From the NCBI GenBank assembly GCA_037903475.1, contig JBAJFG010000071.1, positions 1,486,001 to 1,550,000 of the forward strand: a stretch of 64,000 nucleotides of DNA. Direction: 5' to 3'. Below the pieces are notes generated by a model that was not told where the DNA came from, did no database searches, and was given only the letters and a program-made list of their open reading frames with translations. The translations under genes and the position numbers were made by a program. Of the stretch, positions 1 to 10,910 are shown piece after piece. Position 1 is the first letter of the stretch. Every line of letters starts with the position of its first letter. The DNA is from Ancylostoma caninum. Its lineage: Eukaryota; Nematoda; Chromadorea; Rhabditida; Ancylostomatidae.

Positions 1-572
1 AAGTCTCGCTCAAGGGTCATCCCCTGCTGTTATCTCAACACAATTTGTTGTTGATTGTGCTTCACGCCTGCAGACGAAAGAGGAAGCAAAGGAATTTGCT
101 TCAAAGAGGAAATAGCACTTATTAAGTACTGTAACATTGGCGATAAAAAGAGACTGAAGAAAAGGAGAACGTTGACAAGCTGCATACAAGTATAACGAAA
201 AAATGCATGCTGTGCTTGAGAGAGCTGTGCTTTTCTGGATATGCCTACAAAGAAGCACTTTGCGTGAGCTCTTACCTTAATGAAGCGTGACTTTGGCAGA
301 GAAGAAGGATAAAGTGTAGGCATTGACAGAAACAACTTTTTTTACAAAACTTGTTGGGATCCATTAGCAGTTTTCGTAGTCTACGAATCTACCTCTAGTA
401 AAGTTGAGTAGAAACTGCTTGATCTACCTCTAGTAAAGTTGAGTAGACACTGCTTGAATTCTCTGTTTTAAATACTTTTCAGATAGAATTCTCGAAAACT
501 CCTGGAAATAATCGTATCAATTTACCTCAAAAAAATAAAAATTTGTGTTGCGATAAGAGCAGATAATGGCCC
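1..572. other. no gene seen
   Basis: Both strands carry only short open frames with no recognisable protein character and no convincing splice-site pairs. A short direct repeat (CTACCTCTAGTAAAGTTGAG) occurs twice at about 390-445. Confidence 0.5.
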
Positions 573-1482
573 TTAAAGACAGTGTCCAGGCAAAATTTTC
601 GAGTATTCGGTTTCTGTGGTTCCTAGGCCATTTTGGCTCCCTGATTCCAGATACGAAACTTACAGATCAAAAAACCCTCGGAAAAACCTTTTTCCAAGAC
701 CTCTCTTAACTGATTCGGACGAGATATCCGACGGCCATCTCTCTCGTCAGAGAGGGCGCAAGAAAATTTTCATTGGTCTGTAGCGCCCGTTCGCTACCTC
801 AGCTTTAGCTTCAATAAGTCGGTTTGTTTCCCCTCAGGGGTCCGTATCGCTGCTATAGCACTTTTTGAGCAGATTTGACAAGGAGAGGTATATTTCGATT
901 ACTGCTGTTGTTGGCAATGTATGTTCGCAGTGCAGAAACTGTCTTTTTCACAAAATAAGTATATTTTCCGCCATTTCTTGGTATCATGGTAACTAAGTGA
1001 TGTGAAGGTCGAGATTGATTATCAAAATATTTCGCTGCCCGATCTACATTATGTGAATAACCACCTCCGTAATGTGATCGTCGCCCACTCCATCAAGTAT
1101 AGACCCGTAAACCATAAATCGGGATCATCTAAAATGAAGAACTGGGGTGTTGAGCAACAGTACCTGAATGTTTAGAACACATACGCGAACTTGAGATGCA
1201 TACACGGAGATGAAACAATCACAGTAGGGAAGCGCCCCCACAATCAGTCCGATATTTTCCAACGATGCTCCACGTTACACCAATTTCACGCGCGCAATAG
1301 TAGACGCCGGGTGGGCGGGCTGGGCACTGGAGATGGGTTTGGGTACTGGGTCTAAGGCGGATATCTCGCTCATTTCTGCGACTTTTTCGCTGAAACTTTG
1401 GCAGTTGCCTATGGAGTCGACCCGCTATCATAATCTAATGAGCACTCAAGCTCAGAGGTTTTGCCTGGACACTGCCTTTAAG
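573..1482. mobile_element. MITE-like element with ~25-bp terminal inverted repeats
   Basis: The left end (573-598) begins TTAAAGACAGTGTCCAGGCA and the right end (1457-1482), read on the minus strand, begins TTAAAGGCAGTGTCCAGGCA. The repeats match over about 25 bp and enclose about 0.9 kb without a transposase, so this is a non-autonomous DNA element. The first ten bases of the right end are shared with the element at 16535-17272, and a similar core (GGTCCAGGCAAAATT) recurs near 57470, so a related family is dispersed in this genome. Confidence 0.7.
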
Positions 1483-2735
1483 CGCACCCCTGTCGTGGAC
1501 CAATTCGGTGTTCCCCTTCACATCTTTATGCAAAACAGGCGATTGATCAGTTGAAATAATTCATATTTTAGCTGATTATCGAGCAGCGTAGTACTGAATT
1601 TTCGGATGGGGTTACGTGCTATTGGGGAAAATTTACTATTTTTGCAACAGCTTCCGCGATCACTTTACTGTGGTAGTCCAGAAAGAGAAGAGGCACAAAA
1701 ATGTGATCACAAGTTGTTCTGGAAGAAGGCATGACTGTTGCATGCAAAAAGTAAAACATCATCTACTAGAATTTAGGCTAACTTCATTCTAAAAGCAGCA
1801 ACTTATGTGCATACAGTAGTGTTGTTCACAGCAGTTATGACAACATCTCCACACGCGTCAGCTGTTTGACAACGAGCATGTTCCTTTCCTGAGGCGATAT
1901 CAGGGGCATAGCTGACTTCTCACACATTTTCTTAGCTGCAATTATCAGAGAGGTTTCATTACCGGTATCCCGAACATATAAAGGAGAGATGCTCTGTGAA
2001 TCGTGGGTCATTTCTACTAAGTTGTAGCATAAGTTTCCGCAATTTTCGCATAGGGATTTTCGAACGCTCGTAATAAGTAATTCCCGATTAGATTTTGCTT
2101 ATGTCTACGTAATGTTTTGAAGCACATGGTCTCATGAACATTCTGGAATGTGGATCATGTTTTTTCGCCTTGTTTAGAAAATTTGATTAAGTTCGTAGTG
2201 AACCCTTCGAGAATGCAAATTCGCTATAACTCTGCATGAGCATCTTTCTCAACTCATCCGTGAACGTTAGAATACAAAATCTATTTTTCACCCCCTTTGA
2301 CTAGGTGCCCAAGCCACATGTGTCTGGGCCTGAGTGCAGATAGATAGAGAAAGAGTACAGCGTTGCGGAAGTGGAGTGACGACGGCTTGAATATGCGCGA
2401 CATGGTAGCAGGAAAGGAACTAGTTCGGTATGCTTGTTAGTTTGAAGAGCCTCTCGTACCCTATCAAATGGTAGCTCGTGCGTAATTTTTCGTTGACTCT
2501 TCGCTGAATGTGGATCATATTTTTCGTGTTCTAATGATATGTAGAAGTCATCATTAACTGTCCGAGAACTTTCGACTCAACCTAATATTAACATATTCTG
2601 AACATCCTCGATGAGCTGATTCCGGCAAGGTATTGGAAATGTCCCAAAGTGGCCTGTGAAGCTGTTTTTCGGGACGGGGCCTGTACCATTTTGCTGGAGC
2701 AATTTACGTGCAAAGTATGTAAGTGTATTACCGTA
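1483..2735. other. no gene seen
   Basis: AT-rich sequence with short open frames only. No recognisable domain or splice-consistent exon chain was found on either strand. Confidence 0.45.
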
Positions 2736-2960
2736 GATCTTATCGATCGGACAGGCTGCTGTTGCGGACAGCTAGCACAGCTTGGAGCGGCCTGCCTTCG
2801 GGCTCCAAGGAGCAGGTGCTTCGACCCCATCAGAAACGGGGTTTCCGCCCTCCTGTGATTTTTGCTGTATTGGAATCAGCGTGGTTAGGAGATCAAGGAT
2901 GTATTGATATCACCGACACGAAAAACGAGATGGGCCGCCGTCTTAAAGCACTCATAGGGA
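2736..2960. repeat. dispersed repeat, copy 1 (probable LINE 3' region)
   Basis: This stretch shares the block GATCTTATCGATCGGACA and several later blocks (a GC-rich GCAGCTA-CACA segment, a C-AAAACG-GGTTCCG segment, and AAACGAGATGGG-like sequence) with 10653-10910. In the second copy the repeat lies immediately downstream of a LINE-type reverse-transcriptase C-terminus, so both are probably 3' parts of the same non-LTR family. Divergence is substantial, suggesting old copies. Confidence 0.5.
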
Positions 2961-4969
2961 CTGTGAGGATCTTAAAGAATGTTATGCCCTCAGCTCTCGG
3001 TAATTTTGCTCAGCTCTCAGTGATATTGACGTGCAATATGAACTTTATCCCAAACTCACATGATGAATATCAAGATAAGCCGATAAACTCAGCACCTCAT
3101 ACAAATCGTTACTATTTAACTGATTATAGGTAAATTAGTAAATACATGAATGAATAAATGAATGAGCAAGTAAATAAATGAATAAATATGAAAGAGTTGT
3201 CATGTTTGGCTACCTAACTCCATGAAATGGCGCCTGCCGCGTGTTTTCATGTTGGGCAAATCGACGATCAAGAAACAAGAAGCAGCAGTGGATTCGCAAT
3301 TAAAACGACGAAATTTCCCGCCCTTCTAAAAGCGCAGGTTGAGCATCTTTCGGAAACACAATGGAACTCTAGGACTTCCAAGCATTACGAATTCCACGAT
3401 AGCAACGAAGCGGCAACAAGTTTGACGTGGACTCAGGACAGCCAAGAATGAGGTACCATCTCTGGGGTGATTTCTGACGATATGGACAACAACTACATAG
3501 CACTCCCGGAGAAAGCTTCATTGTGACACTGATGGAAGCCCCATGGTGCTTGTAAACACCTGATGTGAAGAACGGGATTGAATGTGAGCACATGTCCTGA
3601 AGAGCGACATCTGCACTTGTCACATTAACTTTACTGAGCGTAGCAGTTGCCCTGGAAGAACCGCTGATTTTGCCGAGGACATGACAAGCTAGTCAGCGCA
3701 GCTGATAGGCTGATGAATAACTCTTGTGTTCGTGTATGAATGAGTTTGTGTTGGGAACTTCGACGAGGGTATGGTAGCGGCAGCAAACATGGATTCTTAT
3801 GGATTAACGATGAAACAGTGGGTACGGAGTCAGCATTTGTGAGAACGAAGCACTCCTAGAGTGCATTTTGGGAATATTTAGAAGAGGATTCGTGAGCAAG
3901 CTGCTAGCGCTCAACTGCACGCGCACATCTCAAGTTCTTATCCCTACTTAACAGGTGTATAACTATGATAATCGGATTCTGATGAGCAATAAACACAATA
4001 ATTGAGCAGAGATTTAAATTACGTTCACGACATTCCGTTGATTTGTCAACAAGGTCAAAAATCATATGGATACACTAAGTTGTTGTGAAAATAATGCGTG
4101 TTTTTTTCTCCTCTACGCAGTGCCGTATTTCCTGGGCTAGGATTAATGAAATTGTAACCAAGCGAAACCTGGTTAGCAAACCAGCTTCCATGTATTACTT
4201 TGTCTAACACTGCGTAATCTGTAGGATAACCAATCACGCTAGCCATCGCTGGTTCGCTTGGTTATCGTTTCATGAATCCCAGCCTTGGTCTTGGTAGTGA
4301 TCTTTCTATTCTTTTCTTAATCCGCAATTTTTGAATTTTTAGAATTTTTCTTGCCAGAAAACTCCATTCAGTACATAGTTATGAGGGGGGGATGTAAGCG
4401 GAATTGTCAATTAGAGCAGTCAGAAAAATAATAGAAAAAATACGCTGACTAGTGCCTCGCTGGGGAGTACATAAACAGAAAGAGCTTGACGCTAAAAATG
4501 CATGAAGGGATCAGATGATGGGTCTATGCGATATAACCGCCACAACTGCTCTCATTCAAATATAAGGTGGAGGAGAGTTGAGCTGCGATAATGCTTGATT
4601 TATTAGCTGCGAATCTGACTGCAGTGGTGAAAAAACATAGACGGTTCCTTAGAACGCTCCTCAGTTGGCCGAACTTGCTGCAGGCATTAGGATAGACTGC
4701 AAAGGAGGTGGAACAATACACTAATGTTGCTTGTACATTGCGAATAATCTCCGAACTCTTCCTATCTAATGAGAAAGTTGATACTTTTGTTCGCTTTACT
4801 TCGCTCAATCCTTCCGGGACTCGTCTGTTACGAATTCTTTATTCGTTCTTCTTTGAATATTCAAAATTCTTCAGTTTTATTGTTTCAATGGATTTCTAAT
4901 GGGGTTTAATTGTTTCTTTTCTTCCTCATGAATTATTACGACTACTGTTGGATTTACATGGATCTCTAC
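2961..4969. other. no gene seen; short AATG/AATA tract
   Basis: No exon chain recognised. A degenerate tract of AATG and AATA units lies at about 3146-3188. Around 4157-4260 there are short inverted matches (AACCAAGCGAA and TTCGCTTGGTTA) suggestive of a small foldback remnant. Confidence 0.4.
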
Positions 4970-5239
4970 CAGTGGCGGACGCTGGGAGGGAGGCCCCCGC
5001 CACGAGAATCGGTCACGAAATCCTTGAAATTACTTCACAATACAAATAAAAACCTTGTATCAGTTCATTTTTGATTGTTTATTTTTATAATTTTTTAAAA
5101 CAATTGTTGTTGATTGTTTATTGTTATAAAAATATATCTAGATCAATTTTATTTTCCACCCGGATCCTCGAAGCGGCGGAGACCCTTCTTTTTTACCCAT
5201 CCCTCCCCCTTCTCTGCTCACTTTCTGCGTCCAGCACTG
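4970..5239. mobile_element. MITE family copy 1 (CAGTGGCGGACGC ends)
   Basis: The left terminus reads CAGTGGCGGACGCTG and the right terminus, on the minus strand, reads CAGTGCTGGACGCAG. The interior is AT-rich. The body matches the element at 61644-61916 in the opposite orientation, including the shared blocks GAAATTACTT and ATTGTTTATTTTTAT and the CTTGTAT-AGTT segment. No transposase frame is present. The termini resemble those of several cut-and-paste DNA transposon families; the superfamily cannot be fixed from the ends alone. Confidence 0.75.
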
Positions 5240-8196
5240 ATCTATACAATTGGGTTAGTTTGTTTTTATCTCAAATCCGAGTTCAAATTCGACCTTCCCT
5301 CTAATTACTGAGGAGCACAGGGTGACGCCTATTCCGTAAATTCGCCTTCCGCCTAAGCCTTCAGTCCGGAACGGAACCCAAACTATTTCTTGCTACTTTT
5401 TTTTCAAATATGATAGCCTCTTCCTCTATTTTTTGTTCGCTGGATTTTATGAATGCCCAACATTTGATTTTGTAATAGTGCAATACTAACTGTAAGTATG
5501 AACAAAAATAATACATTTGACATGCTACCAGATTTGATGATTACCCCTCCAGGAGCATCCATAGCATGTACCCTGTTGTAGGTAAGTAGCTAGCCTTGTC
5601 ATTCTTCAATGTTCTGAGAGGATACAAGAGAGTGTTAGCGACAGAAAAAAGTGCTGGCCTTTTCCGACAATTAACTCAGCACATCCAGAGCAATTAACGA
5701 AGGCATTCAAATACACTGAACGGCAAGGTGAAAAACGACGTTCCCAAATGTGAATACCATAATCTGAGCGGATGTAATCATATGCGCTTGTTATAGTGCA
5801 CGACATCTAAAAGAAACCTAACGGAATATAACTCGATCTCGTGCTCCCGTCAAAACAACTCGTCAAACACAGGGTGAGCTTGAGATAGGAAGCAGGATTC
5901 ATTAAGATTAACTCACTGAAAGAAGGTGGTAATTTTCACCTCGCAAGTTAGCAGAAGTGACCTAGTTTCGCTGCTAACAAATGTACATTTTGCCACAACG
6001 TCCCGTCCCGACGAGCGAGATACGGTCAAAAAACGTTTAAAAAAATGTCAATTTACGTTGGGAAAAATAAGCATTGTGGATTGGTGAGAACATGACTCCC
6101 ACGTATCTGAAAAGATTTATGAAACTCGCAACGAAAGACCGACGACTGAATTGCTTTGCCATGCTAGGGCACTGAACCACTTTGTGATGCTCTCTTACTA
6201 ACTGGGGCTCTACTTACCTCACAAACCAATTAACTTGAGGCGATTACTGTTGTTTTCAACAAAGGCCTCTCAGCCCAGTTTTGCGTTGAAAAATACACAA
6301 AAACGGTGCATATTTTTAAAAGAAAAAGTGGAATACCAATCAGAACACGAATAAAGAAATAATAATATTAACATTGAGACTATAATAGTAATAACAATAA
6401 TAACGATTATAATCCGTAAAATATCTAAAAATGAAGTACGTATGATTACACAGTACAAATTCCAATGCCTTTTTCCCTTACTGATGAGTGCAGAAAAGGC
6501 ATACTCCTTAGTTTAGAATCCGTATAAGGGTAGTGCACGAAACGGATACTAAACGTATCAAACACAAATAAATATTCCATAATATATCCTTGTAAATTTC
6601 TAAAGATTCCTGAAAGTTTCATTACGATGAAAAGACTAATTTTATAATTCTATACTTGTAAACACGGAAAGCGAACAAAAACATCCTTGAACTTTCCCAG
6701 ATGAAATGTCAAAGATACGAGTAGTGTAAGAAAGAACGGAGTGAAAGAAGAGTTTCGCACGAGAAAACGACCTTTTCCAAAAGATTAATAGTGATGTCAT
6801 GGATTTTGATCCTGAACATAAGTAAAGGAAAACAATAATGCATTGAATAATTGACCAGAGCCGAAAACAACAAACTCGTGTATGGTAATGCTTTAAATGA
6901 ATCATGCTTCGAGTCCCCAGATGTTGCAGCAATTAAAGGAGAGCAAATTCCAATAACATGCACTTGCTGCACACGTAGAAAAAAAATAGCACGGTTCTTG
7001 TGCGAAGACCACAACAACCTTTCTCGTCCGTTTTCCTATCGCATAAACGTACGCAAGTAAAAAAATAATAGTTGAAAAATTTAGCAAAGCTCGAAAAGAA
7101 ACGAAGGGCTTATATCTGAAATGACGTGGGAAGCAGTGTCTAGAACGAAGGGACAAGTGCTGTGCACTTGTCGAAAAATGTCAAAAGCCAGAGCGAATTT
7201 TTGAGAGCTCTGGATGGAATTCAGGCTCTTGTGGGTTGATCAATACTCACTCTTTTTTTTCATTTTTCGCTCACAAAACTCTAAACTTGCCATAATAGGA
7301 ACATCAGCTTTCACTGCCAATAACAGGGACAAATGGCTTCATATTGAAAGTAAGGAATAAAGTGAGCTAGCATAGTGCGAACGATTTTCCAAGATTCCTG
7401 CAACAAATTAGAGTTTCTGACAGCTCCTCAGGTGAACTACGGTTCATTAAAAAATGCGGCCAGCTTAGAAAAGCTGCTCAAGTCTTCCGATATATATATA
7501 TATCATTTATCGGTTTAATAATTTATTTGTTTACTATGTAGGAGAAAGACAAAGACTTATGCAACGAGAATGCATTTTTCTAGATGAGAAAGTAAACATT
7601 ACAAACAACGGTTTCGAAAAAATTTAATAAAATTCTCAAGGAAGTCATGGATTGGAGCGGTGTTTAACGAGAGTTGTAATGCTCCTCTCGGAAATCTTGG
7701 AACCGCTGCATGAACAAAAAGAGGCCTACAATTACCGCCAACTTTCTTGGTTGTGATTACATGGCTCCTACGAGGATACTTGATCATCTAACCAGAAGGG
7801 GAACTTCAGGCACAATAGCAGGACGTTCAGGAGAAGCACGTTATTTATTATGAAAACTTAAACAAACTTCCTAAATGTAGGAATCGTGCCTTATATGTGG
7901 TGTTAGATAGATAGGTACCTGCTAATTGACTGTTCTGTGATCTGTTATTTGTGTCTTGCAGCGAGGGTGCGCATGGCCAGCAAAACGTCCATTAGAGCAG
8001 AATAGCGCTCGAAGGAATTACAAATGGAAAACAGAAACCAAATTTTCCCGAGGATAGGACAGAAAAGGGGGGCAAAAGAGACAAAAAGAAGAAACTGTGT
8101 GCTAACTGAGATGGGGGCCAAAGCAGACACAGTTATGCCCTGAAACCCATGACACAAAAAATTCCAGGATCACTTCGTGAGGCTGGCTCACCTGCC
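5240..8196. other. no gene seen
   Basis: AT-rich sequence with many short open frames on the minus strand (for example around 6640-7156) that contain no recognisable motif and appear in several frames at once. A short TA dinucleotide run lies at about 7491-7503. An acceptor-like TGTCTTGCAG at about 7953-7962 has no convincing exon downstream. Confidence 0.4.
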
Positions 8197-8470
8197 ATGA
8201 GTCGTAGGTACGAAGCTGAGGTGGAAGGACGGCATTGCGAAGGTGTGAGCGACTCGAAACGGAAGTGAGTTGCTCCAGACGCTTGTGGCGGTCTATGCAG
8301 CGCCTTCCTTGTGCTCGGGAGATTCCTGTTGTCGCCGCAGTGCTGGCTACGACTCGCCGATGCCTAGCAGGGAGAAGTCGATGGCGAACAGCTACAACAG
8401 AGAGTCTTCGAGCGAAAACCAGGACACATCACATGAATCCAGTGAAATGCACGAAACGCATAGCAGTTAA
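8197..8470 (+). CDS. possible two-exon small gene, Ser/Glu-rich product
   Basis: Exon 8197-8264 (ATG at 8197) ends at a good donor (GTGAGT), and exon 8341-8470 follows a GCCGCAG acceptor. The 76-nt intron and phase-2 junction give an uninterrupted 65-residue product ending in TAA. The product is not recognised. The first exon is charged and contains E-V-E-G-R-H-C-E; the second is polar, beginning A-G-Y-D-S-P-M-P-S-R-E-K and becoming rich in Ser, Glu and His. More exons could lie upstream, because a TCGTAG acceptor sits within the first exon. The E-V-E-G-R-H-C-E stretch, followed closely by GTGAGC, resembles the end of the third EGF exon of the DSL gene (E-F-E-G-R-H-C-E), but no other EGF cysteines precede it. 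Function unknown. Confidence 0.4.
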
Positions 8471-10489
8471 GATGCGGATGCAGCAATTGAGATTTGAAAA
8501 AAGTGCTAACTCAAGCTCTCGCTGTAAACAGAGGAATTCGCGGCGGGAAGCGGATTCGCAGGTCCTCGGGTGCAAGAGGAAAGAAAAATTTGCATCTCCC
8601 CGGAAAATCCTTCACCAGTCAACAATTACTTTTGATGATTGACAGCTGCCGTAATTTGTTTTGGTGTCCTGAGGTTTTGGGAAGAGAAGGCTGCTCTTCC
8701 GTGTGACTGGAAAAGTTGTTCCAAAGTTCCTCAGCTCTCAAAGGATAAGGAAGTTAGAGCAGAGGTCCCTATTACCATTTGTGCAATGTTTAGAGTGAGT
8801 CGTCATCAAGCAGGCGTGAACGCTGCACAAACTCTGCATCATCCAGATTACCCAGGGTAAGCGTGTTTACGTTCGTGTTAACAATGGGTGAAGTTGTGTG
8901 GCACTAACACTTTTACGCTAGGTAGTCTCAGTGATAGATGTTGTCCCGGTCATCTACTTTTCTCCTAGAACTGCCATAACCGATTATTTGGTACTCGGGT
9001 AGTTATTCGAAAAAAAATGAATATTCGAACAATAAAGGAACCAAGAATAACTAAAAGTCAGTTGTTAAAGAAGAATTAAAAATCCAGTTGGTTCAAAAGT
9101 ATTCAATATTTAGTCATCATCAAGTGCTCTCTCTCTCTAATACTATAGTGCGTCTTCTCAGAGTGTTTCATCTGCTCGGGACAGTATTTGGACTTCTTTA
9201 TTCCACGATAATCATTGCTTTTGTGATTTCTCCTCTTCTACATACACTGATAGGCGAAGCATTTCTCTTCTTAACATTTTCGAAGAAAAGGAACAAAAAT
9301 TCTTAAGGATGTGGATATGGTGAAGGGCGAAGATGGGCTGAGGCGCTCAAAGTTGGTCTTTTTTTTTTGATCACAGACTGTTCTTGTTGTTGAACTGGCC
9401 AGTCATATACTTGCCATAGTGGAGCAAACATCCAGATGTTTCGCACTTATCGTGGATTTGTGGCAAAACAATCGTAGAACCTCCAGTTGAGATATCTGGT
9501 TAATGTTCGTTCTAGACAAAGACAACGGGACAAGCGCTGAAAAAAGAAGAAGAAGAAGAAGAAGAAGAAGAAGAAAGAGAAGTTCTGTGAGCTCTGTGTT
9601 GACAAAAAAAATCTGCCCGAAGAAGTTCCAGCAAAGACAGCAAGATTCGTTGTTTGAGGTTTCCAACCCCCCCCCCCCGCCCTCCCCACCGAGGCCAAAA
9701 ATCAGCAGTGTTGGGTAGTGTCCGAATGCAGTGGGCTTGTGGAATCACTCGCCTTTGGTGTGGGAGTGGGCTCTCATTACAAATGGATCGCCTTGCATGG
9801 AATGATCCAGGTGAGAAAAATTGAACAGGGCCCTCGTGTTCGCGTTTTTGGATATTTGATTCTGAAAATTGGACGGACGTTAAGTGGACTCTGCTCGATT
9901 TTCGCAAGGCATAAGAAATAACACGGAATGACTCTAATTTGTGAGAGAAAAAAGTGGGCTCTGGTAGATTTTTCACATCGTTTGAATTTGAGCATATCTC
10001 GTGCGAAATTCGATTATTTATTCTGGTAGCTCGCTCTTCATTACTTACTGTCATTGAACATGAAAGGCGGTGTCCCACCTAGTTTTCACTTCTATGGTAT
10101 TAACAGAATCTAGAGCCCCTTGACATTCAAAGCGAGATTCCAGCGGGGTACTTGCAGTTTGAAACCCTTCTTTCGTGACGCGACTTCCATTGAGTTCGTG
10201 TTTTTTTGCTGCATCATTTTTGGTGCACTGCACTAGAATCTTCTTTGCAAGGAAGCCTAGAATATGTTGATATCCCTCACATGGGAAGCGAGATATTATA
10301 TAACAGTGCCTTTAGAAAATGGCTTATGGACTCGATGCATTTATCACAACAATGTGAAAAAGTTGCTGTGTAGGTTTCTCTGATTCATGGAAATATTCCA
10401 TGTTAACGAGAAAATATTTCATACAGACATCAACAACGACATCATTCGGACATCAATATTTTGATGTCCGGAGTACGTCAATGTTACAG
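8471..10489. other. no gene seen; simple repeats
   Basis: Contains a GAA tract and a C12 run (9667-9678). The longest open frames here, including a 188-codon minus-strand frame at 9512-10078, cross these tracts and look like low-complexity artefacts. Confidence 0.45.
9545..9575. repeat. (GAA)n microsatellite
   Basis: About ten perfect GAA units followed by imperfect AAGAGAAG sequence. Confidence 0.95.
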
Positions 10490-10629
10490 CAGGTGTTAAA
10501 GTCCTTAGAGCTGGAGAGAAAAGATGGAGGGTGTGAAGACGGCTCAGATTTGCGCATGACGCATCGGATCGGTGGAAGACCACAAACACAATGGTCAGAC
10601 TTCTTCACGAAGTCTTTCAAAGTTTCTTG
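10490..10629 (+). mobile_element. LINE ORF2 C-terminal fragment
   Basis: The plus-strand frame at 10400-10630 ends with I-G-G-R-P-Q-T-Q-W-S-D-F-F-T-K-S-F-K and a stop. The G-R-P-x-T-x-W-S-D-F-F pattern is the usual tail of reverse-transcriptase proteins of RTE/CR1-type non-LTR retrotransposons, which are common in strongylid nematodes. Only the extreme C-terminus is recognisable, so this is a 5'-truncated and decayed copy. The dispersed repeat at 10653-10910 lies directly downstream, as expected for its 3' region. Confidence 0.6.
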
Positions 10630-10652
10630 AACCGAATTGATGTGTGAAGCCG

Positions 10653-10910
10653 TTGATCTTATCGATCGGACACGTCAAGATATGTAAGGCAAGGCTGCAG
10701 CCGTGGCGAGCAGCTAACACACATGGACTGTTCCGTCCTAGTGATTCATGAAATTGCACCTTGGACCCTCCCAAAAACGCGGTTCCGTCACTTCTATGAC
10801 CTAAGATATGCATTTTTGAGATTGGAATGGTAAAGAGATTTTGGCCTGTTAATATGTATCTCCAAAACGAAGAACGAGGTGAGCTATTGCCTTAAAATGA
10901 GTCAAGTAGA
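10653..10910 (+). repeat. dispersed repeat, copy 2 (LINE 3' region)
   Basis: Homologous to 2736-2960, starting with the shared block GATCTTATCGATCGGACA. It lies just after the LINE C-terminal fragment. Confidence 0.5.

Noticed and set aside
9512..10078. 188-codon minus-strand open frame
   Set aside because: It includes a poly-Ser stretch produced by the GAA microsatellite and a Gly/Arg stretch from the poly-C run; no recognisable domain.
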